Shown here piece after piece: positions 1 to 9,113 of a stretch of DNA of 64,000 bases. Positions within the stretch are counted from its first letter, which is position 1. Every line of letters begins with the position of its first letter. The position numbers and the translations under genes are program-made. The notes beneath the pieces were generated by a model that was given only the letters and a program-made list of their open reading frames with translations, had not been told where the DNA came from and searched no databases. The DNA is from PALSA-894 sp963828625 (lineage in GTDB: Bacteria; Pseudomonadota; Alphaproteobacteria; Rhizobiales; Xanthobacteraceae). Location of the stretch: assembly GCA_963828625.1 (NCBI GenBank), contig CAWHEX010000011.1:1-64000 (forward strand), in the 5' to 3' direction.

Positions 1-136
1 CATCGTCCCGCGTTAGGCAAAAGTTCCGGGACGTGTTGCGGATCGCTGTTCACCGGTGCCGGCGGAATTCTTCTGTCGCCTATTGATCGGCCTTCTCGCA
101 CTCAGGCTGCAGCGCAGGAACTGGTCCTCACCGCAC

Positions 137-454
137 TTACCAGGGCAGGTCATCACCGTGCCCCACAAAGGTGTACTGGTGGTCAAGCGTTGCCGCATTG
201 CGTTCCTCGGCAATGTCCTCATGCTCGGGCAACGGAGGCCTCCGGAAACCGGCCTCCACGGCGCGTTGCGCGACCTTGTCGAAGCGGCGCATTGCCGTGC
301 TCGCGGCCTTGGCTTTGGTGAGCGTGGCGATCTCGGCGTAGCTGCGCTGCTCAGTTATCCGCAGCCGGGCCGTCTCCTTGACTACCGGTTCGAAGTCGGC
401 GCAGGTATCGATGAAGGCGAGGAGGTTGTCGATGGTCTGGGCCTTATCCGGCAT
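137..454 (-). CDS. Hypothetical protein, perhaps the C-terminal part of the DUF2637-like gene
   Basis: A 105-residue soluble, helical ORF. The segment around residues 25-60 looks like a helix-turn-helix of sigma-region-4 type, but this is weak. ATG at 454 shares a TAATG with the stop of the frame upstream and has AGGAG nearby, so it could be a coupled separate gene. However, the same reading frame stays open and protein-like for about 40 codons upstream, so it may instead be the C-terminal domain of the frameshifted membrane protein next door. It is the last gene of the leftward conjugation arm in view. Function unknown. Confidence 0.5.
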   Translation of the reverse strand: MPDKAQTIDNLLAFIDTCADFEPVVKETARLRITEQRSYAEIATLTKAKAASTAMRRFDKVAQRAVEAGFRRPPLPEHEDIAEERNAATLDHQYTFVGHGDDLPW

Positions 455-1360
455 TACGAACCGCTCCTGCGAACCCTTCGGCGGATTGCCGATTTCTGGC
501 GCGTGGGCATTGCCACTGTCCGTTGCATTGCGTGCAAGGTGCTCCTCGTGTTCCTTGGCGTGGGCTCTAACATCGGTGAGTTCACCAGGCTTCGCAGTGG
601 TCGGTTGTGGGGCGTCCGCAACAGAAGACGACCCTCCGGTTCCGGAGTCGTGGTCTCCGTACGGTCGTCGAGAACGGATGAATCGGATGCCGACGCAGCG
701 AAGACGATGGGTGCAACGGTCGGGTCAACGGACGGCGCAATGCGTCCGGCGTTGCGATCGACCGACGACACCGGCCCTGGGGCCGGCATTCGGTAGTCGG
801 TCGCGGTGTCCTCGTCGGACCGCTGCTGTTTACGGTGTCGGGCGTCGCGCACGACCGCGGTGCACTCGGTGTGGGCGGTGCCGATGGCCTTGATGAGGAT
901 GCCGACACCTGGTGAAGGCCAACACCAGCAACGGCGGAATGATTGCAATGAGCGAGGCGCCGGTCGGCGACAGCGGGGCGTAACCGAGGTCGATGCCGGC
1001 TGCAATGGTGGTCGCGGCGGCTTGCCCGGAGCGGGTGCGTGGTAGGCGTTGCCGAAGACGCTGATGAAGACCACGACTACGGCGAGCAGAGGAAGAACCG
1101 TTTTCCGTTGCGCTGCCGCCGATTTTGCTCAATGCAACGACCGCGATCGTTGCGCCGAGGATTGCGCCGTCGACGATGGCCGGGAAGATCCAGGTGAGGT
1201 ATTGCGGGATGCCCGCCTGCAACGCCAGGTCACGTTGCACGGCGAAGGACAGTACAAAGGCGCCTGTGGTGATGCCGATCGCAATGGCGATCGCAACGAT
1301 GAGGGCCGCGATCAGGGCGTGAAGTTGGATTCGTGCTGCTCGGATATCGAGGTCGATCAT
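454..1360 (-). pseudogene. DUF2637-like membrane protein gene with several frameshifts
   Basis: ATG at 1360 has GGAG 12 bases upstream. The first 85 residues contain two hydrophobic helices (about 13-40 and 55-80) typical of the DUF2637 membrane proteins of actinobacterial plasmids and integrative elements. Recognisable protein then continues by switching frame: VFISVFGNAYHA in a second frame, GIDLGYAPLSPTGAS and LLVLAFT back in the first, then GVGILIKAIGTAHTECT in the second. At least three single-base indels are needed to read it through. The C-terminal half is hydrophilic. Either it is decaying or the assembly carries indel errors. Its role in the element is unknown. Confidence 0.6.
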
Positions 1361-1773
1361 GCTCGGGGTCTCCTTCCACGGGTTCCCACTCGATTAGCCC
1401 CGCTGGTTGCTGCCGGTGGGTTTCCTGTGTGGCATTGCGGACGGTCGTTGCGGTGTTGCGGAGGGTGTTTGCGGTGTTGCACTGTCCGCCGGGCACCACT
1501 TCACACGCGGCAACGCGTGCTATCGCTGCTGGCATTGCTCGCCCATTTACCAGCAACGGCCCCGTCCGAGGTCGAGTGCGTCGGAGGGCGGGGCGACGAC
1601 GTTCTGGCGCACGGGATGGCCCGCCGCTCGTCAGCGCTGCGCCGAGCACATCGTGTGCGGAACTCCTGCGCCACGACGCAATCGCGGCTGTGCCGATGAT
1701 TCGCGTGCTCTGCACGGAATACGTCCTGTTCGCTCGGGTCCGTTGGCTAGCACTCCACCTCGGAGCTAGGGAC
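1361..1773. other. Intergenic stretch, no supported gene
   Basis: About 410 bases between the DUF2637-like start and the end of the anchored protein gene. Open frames exist on both strands, but none has convincing composition, start site or family resemblance. It may hold a further frameshifted leftward gene. Confidence 0.35.
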
Positions 1774-2485
1774 TCAGGTGAAGACATCGACGTACCAGCG
1801 CCCGTCGATCTTGTGGGTGGTGACGGTCTGGGTGCCGCGTTTGACTCGGCTGGGCGGGCTGCATCACGGACAGATCGACGAGGTAGACCCCGTCGGACAG
1901 TTCGACGGTGCGGAGGCAATAGTTGGTGCCGATCGGGACCGCGTCGATGACCTTCTGCAGCTCGGGGCCTGGCAGCACTGATGAGCTCGGTGTTGCGAGC
2001 GCTCGGGCGGCTTCACCGTTGCGCAGGCTGTAGTACGCAAGGTTGAACGCTGCGATCACGCCCGCGCCGCTCTTCTGGTCACCGCGGTCGGCCCGGCACT
2101 CCCCGTCCGACGCGGATGTCTGTTCGACCTGTTCGGGTTCGGGCAGGTTGAGGGTGGGCAGCCTGTTCTCCTCAGCCGCTGCGGTGGCGCTGGTTGTGGC
2201 CGCGGTAGACGCGGTTTCACTGTCTCCGCTGCGCAGCTGGCTGACGGCTACCCCGGCGGCCACGGCGACGGCGACCGCCGCGACGGCGGCCATCGTCTTC
2301 TTTCCCGGCCCGCGGCCGCCGCGGGCCGGCGGTAGAGGCGACCGGGGTGGGGGCGGTGGTGTGGCCGGGCCGCCGAGCGCCGTGGTGCGGGCGCCCGGCG
2401 GGTGGTCGGCGGTGGGTGTGGTGCCGAGAAGGTCGATCACGGCGGGATGCCGCGGCGTCGATCGGCCGAGGGTCGGCTTCTTCAT
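1774..2485 (-). pseudogene. Membrane-anchored conjugation-arm protein, frameshifted near its C-terminus
   Basis: The preferred start is ATG 2485 (GTG 2494 is also possible). A proline-rich cytoplasmic N-terminus (residues 1-60) precedes one membrane helix (about 65-85) and an extracellular domain of the small NTF2-like kind seen in plasmid transfer proteins. Near 1850 the frame breaks. The original frame runs to 1766 with an arginine/histidine-rich tail, while the adjacent frame encodes a sensible end (THKIDGRWYVDVFT) with a stop at 1774. A one-base deletion is therefore likely. It follows the secreted protein gene by 25 bases, presumably in the same operon. Exact function unknown. Confidence 0.6.
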
Positions 2486-2509
2486 GGTGTGCACCCGCCT
2501 TCTTCGGTG

Positions 2510-3733
2510 TCAGTTCGCGGCCGGAATGCCGCCGCCGATGGCGCCCGACAACAGGTTTCCGGCCAGGCCGGGCGTGGCGTCGGTGAAGAACGAGTTCAGG
2601 GCGGTGTCGACCTGCTCGATGATCTGCTCGCCGCCGGGCTGGGCAGCGACGAAATCGCGGGCCTGCTGGTCGATCGCGGGCGCAGCTTCGACCGTGTCCT
2701 GTACGGCGTCGGCGGCCGCCTGCCCCACGGGGCCGGAGTTCTCCCAGTCGGTGAGCACGGTCTCGGTCTGGGCGGTCACGGCTTCGGAGTCGATGTCCGG
2801 GACCTCGATCTCGCGCGGTTCTCCCTTGTCGCCGGCAGCGATCGGGGTCACCGCCGCGACGGCGGCCGCGCCGCCGACGACCGCTCCGGCCGCAGCGACG
2901 GGGATACCCACCGCGGCACCGAGGCCGGCACCCGCGGCGGTGCCGACGATCCCGGCGGGTACCCACCCGAGTCCGGGAAGGAAGACGTTGCCTGCGGTCA
3001 TTCCGGCGAGGCCGCCGATGGTGCCACCGACCAGTGCGCCCGCGGTGGCTGCCGCCCCGCCTGCGGTGACTGCGCCGAGCGCTGCCCCGGCGGCACCGGC
3101 ACCGACCTGTGCGGCGGCGATCCGGTCGGCCCGAGACGTTTCCACACCGATCGAGCGCCAACCCGTCGAAACCCCGGCCTGGACCACGGAGAGGGTGTTG
3201 TTGGTGCGGTCCCGGTCGCCGTCGCTGATCCAGTTCGGCTGTTTGAGATGGATTTCGCCGATGCGAAGGGTGTCGCGTGGGGCGATGAACGGGGCGGTCG
3301 GTTCCACCGGCGTGGGCAGGTGCAGCTGGTCGAACTGCACCGGCTCGATCGAGTAGTTCTCCGGCTCGACATACGCATTGGTGTCGTAGTCGTAGTTCGG
3401 GAGCGGCTGGTACTCGATGTTCTGGTACTCGGCGGGCGGCTCGACCCAGTACACCGGTTCCGTGGGGGTTTCGGGCACGTAGGCGGTCTCGGGTGCTGGT
3501 GTGGGGGCGGTGGTTGCGCTGGGGGTGTCCGCGCCGGTGACACCTTCCTGGGTGCTGTCGCCGGTGACGCCGCCCTGGATCGGGTCGGCGAACGCGGACG
3601 GGGACAGGGCGATTCCGGAGGCCAGGGCGGCGGTGATGACTGCCAGCGCGGTGGCTGCCTGTGTGGCGCTCTGTCGGCGGTGCGGGCCTCGGGCGCGGCG
3701 GGCGGCGCGGTTGCCGCCGGTGGCGTTGTTCAT
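2510..3733 (-). CDS. Secreted glycine/alanine-rich protein of the conjugation arm
   Basis: 407 residues. An arginine-rich N-terminus and a hydrophobic segment (about 25-48) ending in SAFA make a long signal peptide. A Pro/Tyr/Glu-rich extracellular part follows (50-150). Residues about 200-300 form a very hydrophobic Gly/Ala region with repeated small-residue steps, resembling glycine-zipper segments that insert into or associate with membranes. An acidic helical C-terminus ends the protein. Similar genes in rhodococcal elements are annotated only as insoluble-domain proteins, from memory. GAAAGG sits ahead of ATG 3733. It may form part of an envelope-spanning structure for transfer, which is inference. 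Confidence 0.7.
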   Translation of the reverse strand: MNNATGGNRAARRARGPHRRQSATQAATALAVITAALASGIALSPSAFADPIQGGVTGDSTQEGVTGADTPSATTAPTPAPETAYVPETPTEPVYWVEPPAEYQNIEYQPLPNYDYDTNAYVEPENYSIEPVQFDQLHLPTPVEPTAPFIAPRDTLRIGEIHLKQPNWISDGDRDRTNNTLSVVQAGVSTGWRSIGVETSRADRIAAAQVGAGAAGAALGAVTAGGAAATAGALVGGTIGGLAGMTAGNVFLPGLGWVPAGIVGTAAGAGLGAAVGIPVAAAGAVVGGAAAVAAVTPIAAGDKGEPREIEVPDIDSEAVTAQTETVLTDWENSGPVGQAAADAVQDTVEAAPAIDQQARDFVAAQPGGEQIIEQVDTALNSFFTDATPGLAGNLLSGAIGGGIPAAN

Positions 3734-3842
3734 TGTGTGCCTTTCGTGAAGTGGCCAGAAGGGTGGTCAGATGCGAATCGAAGGTGGATGTGCCCGTCGA
3801 GGGTGGCGTGAGGATGTGTTCGGTCGGTGGGTGATGGCTGAG

Positions 3843-5234
3843 TCAGGGGCCGGTGATCGTCTTGACGACTTCTTCGGCTAGTCGGGTCAGCGCTGCTCGG
3901 GTGTGGGGTTGGAGCCGGGAGAGTGCAAGGCGTTCCCCGGAGGCGAACAGCGGCTCGAACGGCATGCGCGCCACGAGCGGTACTCCCAGGTCCCGGAGGG
4001 CTTCGACGGTGTCCTGTTCGACCATCGGGGCGTCCCCGGGGCCGGCGGTGATGACAACGATCGTGCGCGGAGAACATCGGTGGCGGTCGACGCCAATTCC
4101 GTGATCATTTCTTCTGCGGCGTCGGCGGCGTCCCAGCGCAAGGGAACGGGGACGACGACGGCGTCCGCTGTCGCCACTGCCCACTGCCAGGTTCCCGCGA
4201 GGGGGTTGTTGCCGGTGTCGGCGACGAGGATGTCGCGGTGCTGGGCCACGATCGCGGCCAGATGCGCCGCATGGTCTTCGTTCAGAACGGACGTCGTGTC
4301 GCCGCGGCGTCCCGCGATGATGTCCTCACCCGACGGTTGACGGGTCAGGTGCTGCGAGAGCGCTGAGGGTCGGATGGCGACATCAGGGTTGGGATGTGCT
4401 GCCAGAAGGCGGGGACGTCGTTGCCCGGCGACGGGCGGACGGCGACCCGGTTGGCGAGACTGCCGCCGACCTCGCCGAGATCCGCGCACACCACGGTGCT
4501 GGCGCCGCGCAGGTCGGCCAAGGTCTGGGTGAGAGCCACGGCGAACGGGGTCTTGCCGACCCCGCCTTTCGGGTTGGCGACGGTGATCACCGAGAAATCG
4601 GGCAGCGCCCGGGTGATCACCGACTCGGCGGCCCGCAGCCGCATCTCCGGCGACTGCGCTTTCGGGGCGAGACTCAACCCGAGCATGGCGTTGAGTCGAC
4701 CTCGCACACCCAGGCGGGCAGGCTCACCGGTCCCGGGAACGATCTCGGGGGCGGCCAGCCCCGATACCGGCCGCCGCGGCCGGGCGGGGGGTGTGCGGTC
4801 GTGTCCGCCTTCGCGCTCGGCGGATACCGCTGCCCGTGCGGGTGTCAGATCGGTCGCCGGCCGCCGCACAGCAACCGTGGGCTCATTGCCCTCGTCCTGG
4901 ATCCGGACGACGGGAGTGCCGCCCGCCGGGCGGCGCTGGGGCCGTTCCCGGGTGGCGAGGATTCCTGCGGCGGTGCCTGCTCCGGGGCGGGGCGGATGGT
5001 CTGGTCGGGGTCGACCTCGAGCCGCATCGGCGCGGTGTCGGCGCCGCCGCTGACCGCGACGGTGATCGTCCGGCCGCTGCTTCGTGCTTCGGCGTGGGCC
5101 TGCGCGAACACGGCGGTCATCAGGTCTTGCTCGGTGTCGCCTCGCAGGTCGAGCGTCGCGGCCTGCGACGGCACATACGCCGTAGCGTGGCGTCCTCCGT
5201 CGTCGATGGCGACGGTCATCTGCGGGGCGGACAT
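3843..5234 (-). pseudogene. ParA/MinD-like P-loop ATPase, split by three frameshifts
   Basis: The start ATG 5234 overlaps the previous stop as ATGA. The protein can be followed in three frames: an N-terminal domain (SAPQMTVAIDDGG) and linker, a deviant Walker A KGGVGKT near 4570, then VADTGNNPLAG and PVPLRWDAADAAEEM, and finally IVVITAGPGDAP and VARMPFEP to the stop at 3843. Shifts fall near 4970, 4400 and 4067 and all go the same way, so the total length (1392 bases, about 463 codons) stays a multiple of three. ParA-type ATPases segregate or position plasmids and transfer machines. Whether this copy is truly broken or mis-sequenced cannot be decided here. Confidence 0.7.
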
Positions 5235-5590
5235 CACAGATTCCCGGCGCCCGAGGTGGTGCCGTCGAGCTGGGCGAGCATTTCGGTGATCAGCTCGTCG
5301 AGGCTGGTGAGCTGATCGAGTGCCTCGGTCTTGACCTCGCCGTCGGGGAGCGCCCCCACGAGGTCGCGCCGATGACCGATCGCGGTGAGGAGCTCGTCGA
5401 GACGGCTGCGGGAGACGGTCTTGCTTTCGGTGTCCAGGGCGGCCAGCCACCCGGGTGTGGAGGCCCGTAGCGCTTCTCGGAACGCGCGAACGACGGGGTC
5501 GGAGTTGCCCTTGTTGACGAATGGGCGGTGCATGGCCTCGATGTCCTCGGGTTCGAGGATTACTGCGCGTTCGATCTGCCGGACTGCCAT
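5234..5590 (-). CDS. Small conserved-looking protein upstream of the ParA-like gene
   Basis: 118 residues, soluble, mostly helical by composition, with no transmembrane segment or recognised motif. Its TGA overlaps the ATG of the ParA-like gene, so translation is likely coupled. It also lies 58 bases after the coupling ATPase. Position suggests a partner or adaptor of the ParA-like ATPase. I do not recognise the family. Confidence 0.65.
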   Translation of the reverse strand: MAVRQIERAVILEPEDIEAMHRPFVNKGNSDPVVRAFREALRASTPGWLAALDTESKTVSRSRLDELLTAIGHRRDLVGALPDGEVKTEALDQLTSLDELITEMLAQLDGTTSGAGNL

Positions 5591-5648
5591 CGGTGGCCTC
5601 TCTCTCGTGTTTTCAGTGGTGGAGCGGATAGAGCCGGGACATCAGGGG

Positions 5649-7394
5649 TCAGACGGCGGCAGCGAGGTCGACCGCGGCGAGGAAGACGGTGTCGAGTCCG
5701 CTGTATTCGAGGATCAGGACCTCGGGCCGGCGGCCGGTGGATTCCACTGACACCTCCACCCGCACCAGACCCTCCTCGGTGACCGTGCCGTCGCTGTCGC
5801 GGGCAATCTTGCGGATGGTCTCGACGGTCAGGACGGTGCCGGTGCGGTCCGGTTCGTCGTCGAGGCCGAGGACGATGTTCATGCCTTCCTCGAGGGCACC
5901 AGCCGGGATCGCATCGGAGATGTGGTCGATCAGGGATGTCACCGACGACCCGGAGACTGCGACGGGCTCGCGGACGTCATCGGCCATCGTGGTGATCAGG
6001 TGCTGTTCGTCGGCGATGAACTGCGCCAGCTCGGCCGAGAAGCAGTACACCGGGGTATCCCTTGTCGGGCGCAGGCTGTCGACGGCGTGTGCTTCCTCGG
6101 CGGACAGGTCGCTGCGGGCGGCGGGGTGGTCGTCGATGGTGGGGGTGAACCACACCTGTGCGAGGGCGGGGTCACCGGAGGGGTCACTGACCGTGGCGCG
6201 GCCGCGGATCTTGGCGTCGATGTCGCGGCCGACAGTGGTCTCACCCCACATCATGTAGGCGCCGTCACTGCTCAACCGTGCAAGCGCTGCTCGGGTCTGG
6301 AAGTTGTCGCGGACACTGCCGGAGTCCCGTCCGAACAGGTGCGCATCGGGGCGTTGAACTCCCACGGCGAGGCGGATGCCTGCCGAGCGGGCCAGAGCGA
6401 CGAGTTCGCCGATTCGCCCGAGTGGGTTGCAGCGTTTGATGACTTCCTTCTCCTCGTCGGTGCCGGACTTGGCCAGCTGTGTCCAGGCCGCGGAGAGGAT
6501 GAAGAACTCGTCGAGCACCGCCACCAGTAGCGGCATGTTGCGTGCCTTCAGACGCTGGGTTTGCATGTACTTGGTCCGCGCGTGCATTTCGCGCCACAGC
6601 GCGTAGATGAACTCTGCGGCCCGCAAGGGTTCGAAAACAATCGCGGGGACCCCGGGGTAGCCGAGGAATTGGTGCAGTTCGATGCGTTTGGGGTCGACAC
6701 CGATCACCGGGACTCCGCGGAGTGTGAGTTCGGTGATCACGGTGGTCAGCAGAACCGTTTTGCCGCCGCCGGTCGGTCCGACGACCAGCATGTGCGGTGC
6801 CGACGAATCGTCGGAGATGTTCCAGTAGGCGTCGACGACGCCGGCATCGGTTTCGCAGGACGCGTACGGGACATGCAGGCGTTGCCCGGGCACGCTGGGG
6901 TCGCTTCCTGGCCAGGGCATCTGCTGGCGTCGCGCGATTCCGCGTTCGTCGAGTTGTGGAACAGGAAGGTCGGCGGCCGGGATTTTCAGCGAATGCATCA
7001 CCATTGTCGCGAGCGGCTTTCGGAGCGAGAGGGTGATGATGGGCTTCTCCGGGGCCCAGTCCACTCGCCACAGCTGCCCTGATTCGTGGGTGCCGAGGGC
7101 GGCGAGCAGAGCCTCGGTGAGCTTGTGCCGGTTGGCTTCCATGCCGGTGGCCAGCGTGGGCTTGTAGTGGATGCGGTAGGAGGCTTCGGTTCCGTCGTAG
7201 GCGTAGGAGTCGACCGACACGGTCACGTCCTGCAGGGCCTTGCCGTCGGAGAACAGCTCGGCGAGCATGCGGTGACGTGCGCTGCGGGTGTCCGGGAGCA
7301 CCGGTCGGCGGGTGATCGTGATGGTGCTCTTGTCGGCCCGGAAGGCGGTGACGTACTTCCAGTCGGTGACTGTGGGTCCGAGGAATCGGCTCAT
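5649..7394 (-). CDS. FtsK/TcpA-type coupling ATPase
   Basis: 581 residues from ATG 7394; the open frame extends further upstream, but that part has shadow-like composition and overlaps the preceding gene. Walker A GPTGGGKT lies at 206-213, followed by VIGVDPKR, and Walker B LLVAVLDEF at about 289-297. Later VQRPDAHLF and NFQTRAALARLSSDGAYMMWGE match the sensor region of FtsK/SpoIIIE-like coupling proteins. In Gram-positive conjugation, TcpA-like members hand DNA to the channel. It has no membrane helix, but the gene just upstream (overlapping ATGA) encodes one with two, probably its membrane partner. The C-terminal 100 residues are acidic and of unknown role. Confidence 0.85.
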   Translation of the reverse strand: MSRFLGPTVTDWKYVTAFRADKSTITITRRPVLPDTRSARHRMLAELFSDGKALQDVTVSVDSYAYDGTEASYRIHYKPTLATGMEANRHKLTEALLAALGTHESGQLWRVDWAPEKPIITLSLRKPLATMVMHSLKIPAADLPVPQLDERGIARRQQMPWPGSDPSVPGQRLHVPYASCETDAGVVDAYWNISDDSSAPHMLVVGPTGGGKTVLLTTVITELTLRGVPVIGVDPKRIELHQFLGYPGVPAIVFEPLRAAEFIYALWREMHARTKYMQTQRLKARNMPLLVAVLDEFFILSAAWTQLAKSGTDEEKEVIKRCNPLGRIGELVALARSAGIRLAVGVQRPDAHLFGRDSGSVRDNFQTRAALARLSSDGAYMMWGETTVGRDIDAKIRGRATVSDPSGDPALAQVWFTPTIDDHPAARSDLSAEEAHAVDSLRPTRDTPVYCFSAELAQFIADEQHLITTMADDVREPVAVSGSSVTSLIDHISDAIPAGALEEGMNIVLGLDDEPDRTGTVLTVETIRKIARDSDGTVTEEGLVRVEVSVESTGRRPEVLILEYSGLDTVFLAAVDLAAAV

Positions 7395-8059
7395 TGCTCC
7401 GCCTTCGGCGTCGAGGGTGTCAGGCTGTCGGGTCCCGGTTCGCCCGCCGGGACGCTGTGGATCTGCGCCGGCGTCTTCCGCGGCAGAAATCGCAGGGGTC
7501 GGGTGGGTGCGAGGGCCGGTAACGCGGCGCGCACGCGGTGCCACAGCGGCGATCCGACGATCAACGCATTGACTGCCGAATTCAGACGCTCCTGACGGTT
7601 CGCATCGACGACCGCTCCCTGCGGCAGGCGGATTGCCGCCCACGCGGTGCTGTGCCACCCGGTACGCACACTGAGCCTGATCCGCACGGGGATGTGGCCG
7701 GTGGTCTGTCGCACCACCGCGGACAGGATTCGCCGCTGCCGGTGCCGCAGGAACCGGCTCAAGTCCAGGAGACCGACGAGGGCAACGGCGACGACGAGCC
7801 TGGGCCGAAAGTCGATGAGCCAGTGCGCCCAGAGCGGCGAACGCGGCCACAGCTCGGTGATCTGAGCGGACTCCAGCAGGGTCGGCGCCCACCACACGGC
7901 GATGGTGACGGCCAGGACGACAAGAACCCACGGGGTGAACCGCGCTGCCTCTTCCTCCCCCGACTGCTCGGACCGCCTGCGTCCGCCGGCGGCCGACGAG
8001 GTACCGGAAGGACCGAACACATCCCGGAAGAACTCGCCCACAGGGTCATTCGACGGCAT
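7391..8059 (-). CDS. Two-helix membrane protein coupled to the coupling ATPase
   Basis: 222 residues from ATG 8059, preceded by GAAAGGG. A charged N-terminus (1-40) is followed by membrane helices at about 43-62 and 88-101, then a basic cytoplasmic C-terminal domain with TGHIPVRIRLSVRTGW. The stop overlaps the start of the FtsK/TcpA-like ATPase (ATGA). It is the first gene of the leftward operon, facing the divergent repeat region. A role as membrane anchor for the soluble ATPase fits, but no family was recognised. Confidence 0.7.
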   Translation of the reverse strand: MPSNDPVGEFFRDVFGPSGTSSAAGGRRRSEQSGEEEAARFTPWVLVVLAVTIAVWWAPTLLESAQITELWPRSPLWAHWLIDFRPRLVVAVALVGLLDLSRFLRHRQRRILSAVVRQTTGHIPVRIRLSVRTGWHSTAWAAIRLPQGAVVDANRQERLNSAVNALIVGSPLWHRVRAALPALAPTRPLRFLPRKTPAQIHSVPAGEPGPDSLTPSTPKAEQ

Positions 8060-8140
8060 CGCGGAAACCCTTTCTCGGTCGGACATCTGCGTGGTGCTGA
8101 TGCGCACACAGTGAATCCGCTCGCCGGAGGATTCACCAAG

Positions 8141-8595
8141 GACCCCCGCACGCGCTCGGGCGTGTCGCCCCGTCCGCAGCCCCTGCGAGTGCGTCCCAGG
8201 CCGCCGTGAGGCGAACTCCGCCGGTATCTCCAAAACCTCTCTGCCAAGTGGTGTTTGAACCACTGTTCGCTGAAACCGGTCCGGGGCGCTATTCTCAACT
8301 TCGCCTCCCCCCGTAGGGGGGAGGCGTCTCCCGAAGGGAGTGGGGGCGCAGGCATCACCGATCCCCCAATCGTCGACACGTGCCCCACATGGGGTCAATC
8401 ACGTTCTTCGCGAGGGTTGTCCGAAGAGAGCGTGCCCGGAGGGCAGCACCCCCGCCCCCACCCTGAGCAGACCCCGCAGCGACCGGTCCCCACCCTCAGT
8501 GCCCCGCCGCGATACGACCCGTCCTCGTGGACCCACCGCCAACCGGCCCTCCTCAGTGGACCCCGCAGCGACACGCCCGAGCGCGTGCGGGGGTC
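8141..8595. repeat. 27-bp perfect inverted repeat, arms 8141-8167 and 8569-8595
   Basis: The left arm begins GACCCCCGCACGCGCTC and the right arm ends GAGCGCGTGCGGGGGTC; all 27 bases are complementary. The arms bracket most of the divergent intergenic region. Such long separated arms are found at recombination or transfer sites and at ends of small mobile units. Here no gene lies between them. Confidence 0.85.
8302..8326. repeat. Perfect 11-bp hairpin with 3-base loop
   Basis: Arms CGCCTCCCCCC and GGGGGGAGGCG flank GTA. A second hairpin CTCCC-GAA-GGGAG follows directly (8328-8340). There is no T-run, so this is not a classical terminator. A single-strand extruded structure, as at some nicking sites, is possible. 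Confidence 0.8.
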
Positions 8596-8673
8596 TTCGT
8601 GTGCCGAAGCCGCCCTGTGCCAATGTTCTGACGTCACCGTTCGGTGTTGCCCGCGAATCTTTTGGGAGAGAGC

Positions 8674-8961
8674 ATGCTTCATGAGTCTTTCGAGGCTGCG
8701 TCGCAGCTGACGTTCCTGGCACAGGAGGGGATCGAGACCAGCGGGGTGGGAGATTTCCTCCGCGAGCAGGTAGTCCCTCCGATCCTCGGCGTCGGAGCGA
8801 TTGTGCTTCTGGCGAAGGCGATTCGCTCGTCCTGGTCTGCCGTCATCACCATCGCCAGCCTGTCCCTGATCGCGTTGGGCTGGTTCGGGTTGTCGGCGAA
8901 CCCCGACGCGGCGATGAATGTCGGCACCGGACTCATCCGGCTGATCGTCCCCGGCGTGTGA
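8674..8961 (+). CDS. Small two-helix membrane protein, first gene of the secretion operon
   Basis: 95 residues from ATG 8674 after GGGAGAG; the open frame begins 30 bases earlier, but this start has the ribosome site. Hydrophobic helices lie at about 30-48 and 52-68, followed by a third weaker one at the C-terminus. Size, topology and position at the head of a type IV secretion operon resemble TcpD- or VirB2/3-like small membrane subunits, but sequence motifs are absent, so the assignment rests on context. Confidence 0.65.
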   Translation: MLHESFEAASQLTFLAQEGIETSGVGDFLREQVVPPILGVGAIVLLAKAIRSSWSAVITIASLSLIALGWFGLSANPDAAMNVGTGLIRLIVPGV

Positions 8962-9016
8962 CCGGTAGCGGACACAGCCCCATTCGGACTCACCCTTTTC
9001 GAGAGGACCTCATCCC

Positions 9017-9103
9017 ATGTCTGCCATGACGATCATCTTCGGCGTGGTCATCGCCGCCGCCATCGTGTTCGCAATCGGTCGCGCCATCAGCGAGCGCCGG
9101 TGA
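9017..9103 (+). CDS. 28-residue single-span membrane peptide
   Basis: ATG 9017 lies 8-10 bases after GAGAGG and ends with TGA at 9103. The peptide has a short N-terminus, one hydrophobic helix (IIFGVVIAAAIVFAI) and a charged tail (SERR). It lies between two secretion genes in the same direction, with only 10 bases to the next start. Spacing, ribosome site and topology argue for a real subunit that automated annotation would miss. Confidence 0.6.
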   Translation: MSAMTIIFGVVIAAAIVFAIGRAISERR

Positions 9104-9113
9104 GGGGCGTGCG

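Larger units (their letters stand above)
8060..8673. other. Divergent intergenic region between the two transfer operons
   Basis: About 610 bases with no credible gene. It contains the outward promoters (not pinpointed), a 27-base inverted repeat with arms 400 bases apart, a GC-rich 11-bp hairpin, a second small hairpin (8328-8340) and a direct repeat GACCCCGCAGCGAC at about 8471 and 8559. The concentration of repeats between head-to-head transfer operons makes it the best candidate in view for a cis-acting transfer or replication site. Confidence 0.6.

Noticed and set aside
13..222. 69-residue minus-strand ORF at the left edge
   Set aside because: Overlaps the better-supported gene at 137-454 in another frame and has shadow-like composition.
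2043..3811. Long plus-strand ORFs (up to 469 codons) opposite the secreted and anchored protein genes
   Set aside because: Gly/Arg-rich mirror frames of high-GC genes on the minus strand; no start context or domain.
7395..7931. N-terminal extension of the coupling ATPase
   Set aside because: Arg/Pro-rich, overlaps the preceding membrane protein gene; the ATG at 7394 has an ATGA overlap and a natural N-terminus.
8140..8600. CRISPR-like repeat array in the divergent region
   Set aside because: Repeats are inverted and few, with no regular spacer pattern and no cas genes.
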